DNA of 56,742 nt from Roseateles sp. (lineage in GTDB: Bacteria; Pseudomonadota; Gammaproteobacteria; Burkholderiales; Burkholderiaceae_C). The stretch spans positions 1 to 56,742 of the forward strand of contig JAFALK010000093.1 in NCBI GenBank assembly GCA_019234295.1, given 5' to 3'. A program made the position numbers and the translations under genes. Of this stretch, positions 16,318 through 24,889 are shown one piece after another. The notes under the pieces are model-generated. The model was given only the letters and a program-made list of their open reading frames with translations. It was not told the origin of the DNA and searched no databases. Each line of letters opens with the position of its first letter. Position 1 is the first letter of the stretch.

Positions 16318-18489
16318 ATGAGCAAGAAGCAAGACATCCAGCTGCTGCGCATCAGCTATCTGCGCGGCCCGAATATGTGGACCTACCGCCCTGTGCTGGA
16401 GGTGTGGCTCGACCTGGGGGAGCTCGAAGACTTCCCGAGCCACAAGATCGAAGGCTTCAACACCCGCCTGACCACGGCCCTGCCCGCGCTGGTCGAGCAC
16501 CAATGCGGCGTGGGCGAGCGTGGTGGATTTCTGCAACGCATGGAGGAAGGCACCTGGATGGGCCATGTGCTCGAGCACGTGGTCATCGAGCTGCTGAACC
16601 TCGCCGGCATGCCCACCGGTTTCGGCCAGACCCGCTCCACATCCAAGCACGGTGTCTACCGCATGGTCTTCCGCGCCCGTGACGAGCAGGTGGCCCGCCA
16701 GGCCCTGGCCGAGGGCCATGCGCTGCTGATGGCGGCGATCAACGCGGAGGCCTTCGACGTGGAAGCGGCCGTGGGCCGCGTGAGGGAAAAGCTCGACGAC
16801 TGCTATCTCGGCCCGTCGACCGCCGCCATCGTGGCCGCGGCCACCGATCGCCGCATCCCGCACATCCGCCTGAACGACGGCAACCTCGTGCAATTGGGCC
16901 ACGGTGCGCGCCAGCGCCGCATCTGGACGGCCGAGACCGACATGACCAGCGCCATCGCCGAGGGCATCGCCAGCGACAAGGATTTGACCAAGTCCCTGCT
17001 GAAGGCCGTGGGCGTTCCAGTGCCCGAGGGCGTGGTCGTCAAGAGCGGCGAAGCGGCCTGGGAGGCTGCGCAGGAGATGGGCCTGCCCGCGGTGGTCAAG
17101 CCCTCGGACGGCAACCACGGCCGCGGCGTCACGCTCGACCTGAACAAGCGCGAGGACGTGCTGGCCGCCTTCGAAGTGGCGGATCGGCATGGCTCCGAGG
17201 TGTTGGTGGAGCGTTACATCCCCGGAAACGAGCATCGCCTGCTGGTCGTCGGAGGCCAGATGGTGGCCGCCGCGCGCGGCGAGGTGGCCTGGGTGGTCGG
17301 CGACGGCAAGCTCACCGTGTTGGAGCTCGTCGAGGCGCAGATCAATTCCGACCCGCGCCGCGGCCTGACCGAGGACCATCCGCTGAACCGTCTAAATATT
17401 GCCGACGATGGCGTGATTCTGCTTGACCTGGAGCGCCAGGGCCTCTCGGTCAACGCCGTGCCGGAAGCCGGCCGGCGTGTGCTGATCCAGCGCAACGGCA
17501 ACGTGTCCATCGACTGCACGGAAGAGGTCCACCCCGAGGTCGCCCATGCGGTCTCGCTGGCGGCGCGCACCATCGGCCTGGACATCGCCGGCGTCGACCT
17601 GGTGACCGAAGACATCGGCAAGCCCCTGAGCGAGACGGGAGGCGCCGTCGTCGAGGTCAACGCCGGCCCCGGCCTGCTCATGCACCTGAAGCCCGCCGGC
17701 GGCGCGCCCCAGCCCGTGGGCCAGGCCATCATCGACCACCTCTTCGCCGAGGACGAGACCGGCCGCATCCCCATCGTCGGCGTGGCCGGCTCGCGCGGTA
17801 CGCACACCATCGCCCGCATCGTGGCCTGGCTGCTGCATCTGAACGGCCGGCATGTGGGCTTGGCCAGCCGCGACGGCCTCTTCCTGGGCAACCGCCGCGT
17901 GGACCGACGCAGCGGCGCCAGCTGGGAGGCCGCGCACCGCCTTTTGATGAACCGCGGCTGCGATGCCGTGGTCGTCGAGAACAGCGCCGAATCCATCCTG
18001 CGCGACGGCCTGGCCTATGACCGCGCCCTCGTCGGCGTCGTGACCGACATGGACGGCATCGAGGGCCTCGCCGAGCACGATGTGCGGACCGATGAGCAGC
18101 TCTACAAGGTGCTGCGCACACAGGTCGATGTGGTGCTGCCCGACGGCGCCGCCGTGCTCAATGCCGAGATTCCCTTCGTGGCCGAGATGGCCGAGCTGTC
18201 CGACGGCGAGGTGCTGCTCTACGCCCGCGACTCGGCGGCCGTGCAGGCCCATCGCGAGCAGGGCGGCCGTGCCGTCTTCCTGCAAGGCGGCATGGCCATG
18301 CTGGCGCAGGGCCAGGGCGAGACGACCGGTGCCAACGTGGACTCCTTGCAGCGCCGCTTCGCCGCCGCCGGCCTGGAGTGCGATGCACTCACGGCTCTGG
18401 CTGCCGTGGCCTCCGCCTGGGCCATGAATATTCCGGCCGAGCTGATTTCGGCCGGCCTCGACACCTTTGTTCCCGAGTTCAAGAGCTGA
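16318..18489 (+). CDS. Cyanophycin synthetase-like protein with degenerate, shortened Mur-ligase domain (CphA2/CphA'-like)
   Basis: A 723-aa CphA-family protein. The N-terminal domain (YLRGPNMWTYRPVLEVWLDL) and the ATP-grasp domain (LPAVVKPSDGNHGRGVTLDL, VLVERYIPGNEHRLLVVGG, VVEVNAGPGLLMHL) look intact. The Mur-ligase-like domain is not. Its P-loop reads VAGSRGTHTIARIV where the active form has GTNGKTTT, so the ATP-binding lysine is gone. The chain stops about 140 residues earlier than its neighbour, lacking the C-terminal domain. This recalls cyanobacterial CphA2 and the CphA' partner of CphA in Cupriavidus. It may polymerise beta-Asp-Arg dipeptides or support the full enzyme. The start ATG at 16318 matches the family start. 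The next gene follows after 2 bases. Confidence 0.93.
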   Translation: MSKKQDIQLLRISYLRGPNMWTYRPVLEVWLDLGELEDFPSHKIEGFNTRLTTALPALVEHQCGVGERGGFLQRMEEGTWMGHVLEHVVIELLNLAGMPTGFGQTRSTSKHGVYRMVFRARDEQVARQALAEGHALLMAAINAEAFDVEAAVGRVREKLDDCYLGPSTAAIVAAATDRRIPHIRLNDGNLVQLGHGARQRRIWTAETDMTSAIAEGIASDKDLTKSLLKAVGVPVPEGVVVKSGEAAWEAAQEMGLPAVVKPSDGNHGRGVTLDLNKREDVLAAFEVADRHGSEVLVERYIPGNEHRLLVVGGQMVAAARGEVAWVVGDGKLTVLELVEAQINSDPRRGLTEDHPLNRLNIADDGVILLDLERQGLSVNAVPEAGRRVLIQRNGNVSIDCTEEVHPEVAHAVSLAARTIGLDIAGVDLVTEDIGKPLSETGGAVVEVNAGPGLLMHLKPAGGAPQPVGQAIIDHLFAEDETGRIPIVGVAGSRGTHTIARIVAWLLHLNGRHVGLASRDGLFLGNRRVDRRSGASWEAAHRLLMNRGCDAVVVENSAESILRDGLAYDRALVGVVTDMDGIEGLAEHDVRTDEQLYKVLRTQVDVVLPDGAAVLNAEIPFVAEMAELSDGEVLLYARDSAAVQAHREQGGRAVFLQGGMAMLAQGQGETTGANVDSLQRRFAAAGLECDALTALAAVASAWAMNIPAELISAGLDTFVPEFKS

Positions 18490-18491
18490 CC

Positions 18492-21083
18492 ATGGAAGTC
18501 TCCCGCACACGCGCGCTGCGCGGCCCAAACATGTGGAGCCGCCACACGGCCATTGAGGCCGTCGTCCATTGCAGCCCTGAAGAGCAGTCGATTGCCGACA
18601 TGCCGGCCTTCGAGCCGCGACTGCGTGAACTCTTTCCCGGCATCGGCCCGCTGAACTCGGCCTCGCGCCAGGAGCCCGGCCAGCGCATGTCCATCACCCT
18701 GGCCCATGTGTTGGAGCAGGCCGCGCTGGCCCTGCAGGCCCAGGCCGGCTGCCCCGTGACCTTCTCGCAGACGCACGACACCGGCGAGGCCGGCACCTAC
18801 CAGGTCATCGTCGAGTACAGCGAGGAAGACGTGGGCCGCATGGCCTTCGACGCCGCCTGCCAGCTGCTCGCTGCCGCGCTTACGGGTGGCAGCTTCGATG
18901 CCGAGGCCACGATCAAGGCCTTGCGCGAGCAAGACGAGGACGTGCGCCTAGGCCCCTCGACCGGCTCCATCGTCGACGCGGCCGTGGCCCGTGGCGTGCC
19001 CTATCGCCGCCTGACCCAGGGCAGCCTCGTGCAGTTCGGCTGGGGCGCCAAGCAGCGCCGCATCTGGGCGGCTGAGGTGGACGCCACCAGCGCCGTCAGC
19101 GAGTCCATCGCGCAGGACAAGGATCTCTCCAAGCGCTTGCTGCAATCGGCCGGCGTGCCCGTGCCCGTCGGCCGCCCGGTCGAGTCCCCCGACGATGCCT
19201 GGGCGGCCGCGCTCGAAGTGGGCCTGCCCGTGGTCGTGAAGCCGCAGGACGGCAACCAGGGCAAGGGCGTGACCGTGAACGTGGCCACGCGCGAGCACCT
19301 GGAGGTGGCCTACAAGTCCGCCGACGAAATTGGCCAGGTCATGGTCGAGAAATTCCTGCCCGGCGCCGACTATCGCCTGCTCGTGGTCGGCGACAAGCTC
19401 GTGGCCGCCGCGCGCCGCGATCCGCCCCATGTGATTGGCGACGGCCAGCTGACTGTCAAGCAGCTCGTGGACAAGGTCAACTCCGATCCGCGCCGCGGCG
19501 ACGGCCACGCCACCTCGCTGACCAAAATCCGCTTCGACGACATCGCCGTCCAGCGCCTGGAACTGCAGGGTCTGACGCCTGAGTCCGTGCCAGAGAAGGG
19601 CCGCCGCGTCGTCCTGCGCAACAACGCCAACCTCTCCACCGGCGGCACTGCCACCGACGTGACCGACGACGTGCATCCCGAGGTCGCGGCCCGGGCCATC
19701 GCGGCGGCCCAGGTCGTGGGCCTGCATGTCTGCGGCGTGGACGTGGTGGCCGAGAGCGTGCTGCGCCCGCTGGAGGAGGTGAACGGCGGCGTGGTCGAAG
19801 TCAACGCCGCACCGGGCCTGCGCATGCACCTCTCGCCGAGCTTCGGCAAGGGCCGCAACGTGGGCGAGGCCATCATCTCGCACCTGTACGGCACGGGCGC
19901 CAAGGGTGAGGACGGCCGCATCCCCGTCGTCGCCGTCACCGGCACAAACGGCAAGACCACCACGACGCGCTTGATCGCCCACCTTTTCGCCACGTGCGGG
20001 CTCAAGGTCGGCATGACCAACACGGACGGCGTCTACGTGGACGGCCGCCAGATCGACAGCGGCGACTGCTCCGGCCCCAAGAGCGCCCGCAATGTGCTGA
20101 TGCATCCCGACGTAGAGGCGGCCGTGTTCGAAACCGCGCGCGGCGGCGTTTTGCGCGAGGGCCTGGGATTCGACCGCTGCCAGGTGGCCGTGGTCACCAA
20201 CCTCGGCGCCGGCGACCACCTCGGCATGAACTTCCTGCATACCGTGGAAGATCTGGCCCTGGTCAAGCGCGTGATCGTCCAGAACGTGGCGCCGAACGGC
20301 TATGCCGTGCTCAACGCCGCCGATCCGGTCGTGGCCAAGATGGCTGCCACCTGCCCCGGCCAGGTCATCTTCTTCGCCGCGGACCGCCACCACCCCCTGA
20401 TGGCGGCGCACCGCTCGCAAGGCAAGCGCTGCGTCTACGTGGACGGAGATCAGCTCGTGGCTGCGCAAGGGTCCTGGCGCGAGACGATCCCGCTGCGCGA
20501 CATTCCCATCACGCGCGGCGGCGCCATCGGCTTCCAGGTCGAGAACGCCATGGCCTCCGTGGCCGCGGCCTGGGGCGTGGGCCTGGACTGGGACACGATT
20601 CGCCGCGGCGTCGGCAGCTTTGCCAACGATGCCGACAACGCGCCGGGCCGCTTCAACGTGATGGACTTCCGCGGTGCCACCGTGATTGCCGACTACGGCC
20701 ACAACGGCGATGCCATGCACGCGCTCGTCGCGGCCGTCGAAGCCCTGCCGGCCAAGACACGCTCAGTCGTCATCAGTGGCGCCGGTGATCGCCGCGACGA
20801 GGACATCCGCGTGCAGACGCAGATCTTGGGCAAGGCCTTCGACGAGGTCGTGCTATTCCAGGACGCCTGCCAGCGCGGTCGCGAGGACGGCGAGGTGCTG
20901 GCGCTGCTGCGCCAGGGCCTGGAGGGCGCGACGCGGACCCGGCGCGTCGACGAGATCCATGGCGAGTTTGTTGCCATCGACGCAGCGCTCGACCGCTTGC
21001 AGCCGGGCGACCTGTGCCTGGTGCTGGTCGACCAGGTCGAGGAGGCGCTGGCCCATCTCGCAAAACGCATCGAACAGGGGTGA
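18492..21083 (+). CDS. cphA: Cyanophycin synthetase
   Basis: A full-length 863-aa enzyme that makes the storage polymer cyanophycin (poly-aspartate with arginine side groups) using two ATP-dependent sites. The N-terminal domain starts at SRTRALRGPNMWSRHTAIEA. The ATP-grasp domain carries LPVVVKPQDGNQGKGVTVNV and VVEVNAAPGLRMHLSPS. The Mur-ligase domain has an intact P-loop (VTGTNGKTTTTRLIAHL), FETARGGVLREGLGFD and the C-terminal NAPGRFNVMDFRGATVIADYGHN. The length is as expected. It begins 2 bases after the CphA2-like gene, so the two are co-translated. No cyanophycinase (cphB) or isoaspartyl dipeptidase gene is in the window, so degradation must be encoded elsewhere. Confidence 0.96.
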   Translation: MEVSRTRALRGPNMWSRHTAIEAVVHCSPEEQSIADMPAFEPRLRELFPGIGPLNSASRQEPGQRMSITLAHVLEQAALALQAQAGCPVTFSQTHDTGEAGTYQVIVEYSEEDVGRMAFDAACQLLAAALTGGSFDAEATIKALREQDEDVRLGPSTGSIVDAAVARGVPYRRLTQGSLVQFGWGAKQRRIWAAEVDATSAVSESIAQDKDLSKRLLQSAGVPVPVGRPVESPDDAWAAALEVGLPVVVKPQDGNQGKGVTVNVATREHLEVAYKSADEIGQVMVEKFLPGADYRLLVVGDKLVAAARRDPPHVIGDGQLTVKQLVDKVNSDPRRGDGHATSLTKIRFDDIAVQRLELQGLTPESVPEKGRRVVLRNNANLSTGGTATDVTDDVHPEVAARAIAAAQVVGLHVCGVDVVAESVLRPLEEVNGGVVEVNAAPGLRMHLSPSFGKGRNVGEAIISHLYGTGAKGEDGRIPVVAVTGTNGKTTTTRLIAHLFATCGLKVGMTNTDGVYVDGRQIDSGDCSGPKSARNVLMHPDVEAAVFETARGGVLREGLGFDRCQVAVVTNLGAGDHLGMNFLHTVEDLALVKRVIVQNVAPNGYAVLNAADPVVAKMAATCPGQVIFFAADRHHPLMAAHRSQGKRCVYVDGDQLVAAQGSWRETIPLRDIPITRGGAIGFQVENAMASVAAAWGVGLDWDTIRRGVGSFANDADNAPGRFNVMDFRGATVIADYGHNGDAMHALVAAVEALPAKTRSVVISGAGDRRDEDIRVQTQILGKAFDEVVLFQDACQRGREDGEVLALLRQGLEGATRTRRVDEIHGEFVAIDAALDRLQPGDLCLVLVDQVEEALAHLAKRIEQG

Positions 21084-21090
21084 TCCCATC

Positions 21091-21714
21091 ATGACGCGTC
21101 CCGCACAGCATCTGCTTCGTGTGCCGCTCAGCAAGCTGCGGCCCACGCAGCTGACCGTCGGCATGGCCGAGGTGCGGCTCAAGCGCGAGCGCTGGGCCGG
21201 GCTCAAGCCCAAGGCGCGGCGCAATTTGCTCGAGAGCCACTGGTTTCCGGCCGTGCGCGGCCCCGGCGATCTGCATTTCATCGTCGACCACCACCACCTG
21301 GGCCGGGCCTTGCACGAGGAAGCGGTGGAGCGGGTCTGGGTGTTGCAGCTGGCCGACCTCTCCGAGCTGGCGGGCGACACCTTCTGGCGCGTCATGGAGT
21401 TCCACCGCTGGGCCCATCCTTTCGACGAGCGCGGCCGGCGCCGTGACTGCGATCGCATACCGGAGAAGCTCAGCGCCCTGCGCGACGATCCTTATCGCAG
21501 CCTGGCCGGCTTCGTGCGCGAGGCCGGCGGATTTGCCAAGGACACCGAGCCCTTCACGGAATTCTTGTGGGCCGACTTCTTCCGCGCCCGCATCCCGGTC
21601 AAGAGCTTGGTCGGCGTCGGCGAGCCGATGGCTGCGGCGGCGCTGGCGCGCGCGGTCGAGCTGGCGCGCGACCAGGTCGCGCGCTATCTGCCCGGATGGC
21701 ACGGGGCCCAATGA
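21091..21714 (+). CDS. ParB-like nuclease-domain protein (ParBc_2 type)
   Basis: A 207-aa protein of the putative ParB-like nuclease family, not a plasmid or chromosome partition ParB. The family core is clear: LSKLRPTQLTVGMAEVRLKR, then LHFIVDHHHLGRALHEEAV, and the later FWADFFRARIP-type region (FLWADFFRARIPVKS). There is no helix-turn-helix or C-terminal dimerisation domain of true ParB. It starts 7 bases after cphA behind AGGGGTGAT and ends in an ATGA overlap with the SulP gene, so it belongs to the same transcript. Why a ParB-fold protein sits behind cyanophycin synthetase is not known. Confidence 0.85.
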   Translation: MTRPAQHLLRVPLSKLRPTQLTVGMAEVRLKRERWAGLKPKARRNLLESHWFPAVRGPGDLHFIVDHHHLGRALHEEAVERVWVLQLADLSELAGDTFWRVMEFHRWAHPFDERGRRRDCDRIPEKLSALRDDPYRSLAGFVREAGGFAKDTEPFTEFLWADFFRARIPVKSLVGVGEPMAAAALARAVELARDQVARYLPGWHGAQ

Positions 21715-23300
21715 CCCGGGCCGATGCGATCGCCGGTCTGTCGATCGCGGGGCTGCTTCTGCCCGAGGCCGTCGCCTACTCGGGCATCGCCGGATTGCCG
21801 CCGCAGGCCGGCGTGATCGCCCTGCTGTGTGGGCTGCTCGTCTATGCGCTCGCGGGCAGCAGCCGCTTCGCCATCGTCTCGGCTACTTCTTCCTCGGCGG
21901 CTGTTCTGTTTGCGGCCACGCATTCGGCAGCCGGCCTGGCCGGGCCGCGCGCCCTGGGGCTCGGCCTGGTGTTGATGGCCGGCGTCTTCTTTGTCGTCGC
22001 GGCCCTGATGAAGGCCGGAGCCGTGTCCAACCTGATTTCCAAGCCCGCACTGCGCGGCTTTGCGCTCGGCCTGGCCCTGACCATCGTCGTCAAGCAGTTG
22101 CCCATCGTGCTGGGCGTTCCGGCTCCCGGCGGCTTCTTCGCCGTGGTGTCCGGGCTGGCGAAGGCCGCTCCGCAATGGAACTTGGCCGGGCTTGGGTTGG
22201 CGGCGGCAAGCCTGATCGTCCTGCGCCTGCTGCGCCGATTCCCCTTCATTCCCGCGGCCCTGCTCGTGATTGCTGCCGGCATCGCGATCGACGTCCTCGG
22301 TTGGAGTGCGCGATGGGGCATTCATCCCGTCGGGGCCTTCGCCCTGGACCTGGCCTGGCCGCAATGGCCGGACGTGCCTTGGAGCGCCTGGCCGCGCTTG
22401 GGCGAACTGGCCGCGGCGCTGGCGCTGATCCTCTATGTTGAGTCCTACGGCTCGATCCGCAGCCTGGCGCTGCGTCATGGCGACTCTGTGGACGCCAACC
22501 GTGACCTACTCGCCCTGGGCCTTGCCAACGGGCTGTCCGCCCTCATGCAAGGCATGCCCGTGGGTGCGGGCTTCTCGGCCAGCGCGGCCAACGAGGCAGC
22601 CGGGGCCCAGAGCCGTGCAGCGGGCCTGTGCGCGGCCGCGGTCGTGCTGACGGCGGTGCTGGCCCTTCTGCCCTGGATCGCCCACACGCCCGAGCCAGTG
22701 CTGGCCGCCATCGTCATCCACGCCGTCGGGCACGCGTTGGATCCCAGGGCCTTGCGGCCGTATTTCGCTTGGCAGCGCGATCGCTCGGTGGCGTTGACCG
22801 CCTTCTTCGGTGTGCTGCTGCTGGGCGTGCTCGACGGTCTGCTGGCCGCGGTTGGATTGAGCCTGCTGCTGCTGCTGCGCGGAATGGCGACGCCGCGGGT
22901 CGAGTGGCTGGGCCGTCTCGGGCAGGGGCACGATTTCGTGGATCTCGAGCGCCACCCCGAAGCCGTCGCGCCACCGGGCGTATTGATCGCGAGGCCGGCG
23001 ACGCCGCTGTTCTTCGGCAATGCCGACCCCATCTTCTCAGCGCTCACGCAGCGCCTGCGCGCCGAGCCCGGCGTGCGGCACCTGGTGCTCAGCCTTGAGG
23101 AATCGTCGACCTTGGACGCAGGCAGCATCGAGGCCCTGGCAGAGTTCTCGGCGAATTGCCCGGTGCCTTTGTGCCTGGCGCGCGTAAAGGATCCGGTGCG
23201 CGAGCTCCTGCGCCGGGTGGCGGCGCCGCGCCTGCCGCCCGAGTGCTACGCGGCCTGGAGCGTGGACGACGCGGTGGCGCAGGTGCTCGCTGGCCCATGA
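21711..23300 (+). CDS. SulP-family anion transporter with STAS domain
   Basis: A 529-aa SulP (SLC26-like) inner-membrane transporter. It opens directly in the first membrane segment (DAIAGLSIAGLLLPEAVAYSGIAGLPPQAGV, the family signature) and has some 10-12 helices to about residue 400. A C-terminal STAS domain (about 415-529, VLIARPATPLFFGNADPIFSAL, then LVLSLEESSTLDAGSIEALAEF) follows. SulP proteins carry sulfate, bicarbonate, C4-dicarboxylates or other anions; the substrate cannot be read here. The start ATG overlaps the ParB-like stop (ATGA), so it is the last gene of the cyanophycin transcript. An aspartate or bicarbonate link to cyanophycin would be pure speculation. Confidence 0.93.
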   Translation: MTRADAIAGLSIAGLLLPEAVAYSGIAGLPPQAGVIALLCGLLVYALAGSSRFAIVSATSSSAAVLFAATHSAAGLAGPRALGLGLVLMAGVFFVVAALMKAGAVSNLISKPALRGFALGLALTIVVKQLPIVLGVPAPGGFFAVVSGLAKAAPQWNLAGLGLAAASLIVLRLLRRFPFIPAALLVIAAGIAIDVLGWSARWGIHPVGAFALDLAWPQWPDVPWSAWPRLGELAAALALILYVESYGSIRSLALRHGDSVDANRDLLALGLANGLSALMQGMPVGAGFSASAANEAAGAQSRAAGLCAAAVVLTAVLALLPWIAHTPEPVLAAIVIHAVGHALDPRALRPYFAWQRDRSVALTAFFGVLLLGVLDGLLAAVGLSLLLLLRGMATPRVEWLGRLGQGHDFVDLERHPEAVAPPGVLIARPATPLFFGNADPIFSALTQRLRAEPGVRHLVLSLEESSTLDAGSIEALAEFSANCPVPLCLARVKDPVRELLRRVAAPRLPPECYAAWSVDDAVAQVLAGP

Positions 23301-23485
23301 AAGCGTTGCCATCGTCGGTGCGCCCGAAAGCTTGCCGACGGACTTGTTTCAAGGTCTTGGAAACCCGTCGGTGCCGTGCGACGATTGCTCGGTAACCCCA
23401 TGGTTCCTCGTCAGCAGAAGGCGTGAAATGGGTGACCGCGCGATCCGCGGCAACGCCTGATTCCAGCAGACACAAGGAGGTCGAC

Positions 23486-24418
23486 ATGAAGTCCCAGACC
23501 CGCATGCTTCTTGCCCTCACCTGCGCCGGCCTCATGAGCGCCGCGCATGCCGGCAGCGTCAAGACGTCTGACGATGATGTCTACAAGCCGACTGGCAAGG
23601 GCGTTGGCGAACTCGACGCCGCGGCCACTGAAGCTGTCCACAACGGTCTGACCAAGTCGGGCGGCGGCGGCGCCAATGGCATCAGCTATCACGGCGGCCC
23701 GCTGATAACCAGTGTGAGCGGTGTCAACGTCTACTACATCTTCTACGGGAGCTGGACGTCGAATCAGCAGGCCCTCCTGACCTCGCTGATGATGGGCCTG
23801 GGCGGCACGCCGATCTTCAACATCAACACGAGCTACTACGACGGCTCTAAGCGCCGCGTGGTCAATGCCGTCACGCTGAAGGGCCAGGCGAACGACAACT
23901 ATTCGCTGGGCAAGTCGCTGAGCGACGCCAATATCCAGACCATCGTGGCCAACCAGATCCAGGCCGGTGCGCTGCCCAGTGACACCAATGGCGTTTACTT
24001 CGTGCTGACGGCACCCGACGTGGCCGAGACCTCGGGCTTCGGCTCCCAGTACTGCGGCTGGCATACCCACGGCACCATCGGCGGGGCCGACATCAAGTAC
24101 GCCTTCGTCGGCAACGCAACGACGATCGCGCCCTCGGGCTGTGGCGTGAACAACCCCTCGCCCAACGGCGATGGTGGCATCGATGGCATGGCCAGCGTCA
24201 TCTATCACGAGCTTTCGGAGGCCTCTACCGACCCCGATCTCAATGCCTGGTACGACCGGCGCGGCCAGGAGAACGCGGACAAGTGCGCGTGGACCTTCGG
24301 CACGACCTTCAAGACCTCAAACGGCGCCACGGCCAACAACACGTTTGGCGGAAAAAACTGGCTGCTGCAGCAGAACTGGGTCAACGCCAGCGGCGGCTAT
24401 TGCACGCTGAGCTACTGA
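23486..24418 (+). CDS. Secreted EXORDIUM-family protein (phosphate-induced protein 1 domain)
   Basis: A 310-aa exported protein. The ATG at 23486 follows a strong AAGGAGG and opens a Sec signal peptide (MKSQTRMLLALTCAGLMSAAHA). The mature chain matches the plant EXORDIUM/PHI-1 family pattern: YHGGPLITSVSGVNVYYIFYG, the helix with SNQQALLTSLM, then DNYSLGKSLSDANIQTIVANQI, GVYFVLTAPDVAETSGF, and a CGWHTH segment with paired cysteines. A late motif VIYHELSEASTDPDLNAWYD resembles a metal-binding HE site. EXORDIUM proteins act in the plant apoplast and promote brassinosteroid-linked growth; the bacterial role is unknown. Followed after 12 bases by a second secreted protein gene, probably an operon. 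Confidence 0.82.
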   Translation: MKSQTRMLLALTCAGLMSAAHAGSVKTSDDDVYKPTGKGVGELDAAATEAVHNGLTKSGGGGANGISYHGGPLITSVSGVNVYYIFYGSWTSNQQALLTSLMMGLGGTPIFNINTSYYDGSKRRVVNAVTLKGQANDNYSLGKSLSDANIQTIVANQIQAGALPSDTNGVYFVLTAPDVAETSGFGSQYCGWHTHGTIGGADIKYAFVGNATTIAPSGCGVNNPSPNGDGGIDGMASVIYHELSEASTDPDLNAWYDRRGQENADKCAWTFGTTFKTSNGATANNTFGGKNWLLQQNWVNASGGYCTLSY

Positions 24419-24430
24419 CGGGAGCGATCG

Positions 24431-24889
24431 ATGCGGGCCACTTTGTTGTTCCTGCTGGCCTGCTTGAGCTTGCCGGCACCGGCCCTGGCCCAGACGGTCG
24501 CACCTGATGGGCGCGGCCTGGGTACGCCGGTGCTCACGCTGTACATGAAGGTCATCGGCGGCCTCGAGCAGCAGCTCGCCCGTGCCGATGCGGGCGGCGA
24601 TGCGGCGGTGCTCGACCGCCTGCTCTCGCCCTTCTTCGAGCTTCGGCGCCCGCACCAGGAGACGCTGGCCCGCGAGGCCTGGATGGCGGCCAGCCGCGCA
24701 CGCATGCCGCACCCTGAGCCAGCCATGATGAGCGAGCTGTCCGTCTATGAAGTGGGTGCTGAGGCCATTGCCTATTTCATGCTGCGCGATGCGGACGGTC
24801 GCACGCGATCCGTCGTCGACGTGTGGGTGCGTGCAGAGAACGACTGGCAGTTGCGGGTGCGCTTCGAGCAGTCCCTGACCGCACCTTAG
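24431..24889 (+). CDS. Small secreted protein, possibly NTF2-like fold
   Basis: A 152-aa protein with a clear signal peptide (MRATLLFLLACLSLPAPALA/QT). The mature region is mixed alpha/beta (GGLEQQLARADAGGDAAVLDRLLSPFFELRRP, later SVYEVGAEAIAYFMLRDADGRTRSVVDVWVRAENDWQLRVRF). The closing pattern of strands ending in W.LR.RF is what SnoaL/DUF4440-type NTF2-like proteins show, but I cannot name a family with certainty. It starts 12 bases after the EXORDIUM-like gene, so co-expression is likely. Its stop overlaps the end of psuG on the other strand by 4 bases. Confidence 0.8.
   Translation: MRATLLFLLACLSLPAPALAQTVAPDGRGLGTPVLTLYMKVIGGLEQQLARADAGGDAAVLDRLLSPFFELRRPHQETLAREAWMAASRARMPHPEPAMMSELSVYEVGAEAIAYFMLRDADGRTRSVVDVWVRAENDWQLRVRFEQSLTAP

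Noticed and set aside
14093..16321. A 742-codon plus-strand frame opposite the ABC transporter gene
   Set aside because: It is the reverse shadow of a gene with all ABC motifs, with the Asp/Gln/His/Val-rich composition typical of antisense frames in GC-rich DNA.
21091..21714. Chromosome partition ParB and a nearby replication origin
   Set aside because: The protein has only the ParBc_2-type domain, there is no parA, no parS-like TGTTTCACGTGAAACA site and no DnaA boxes were seen nearby.
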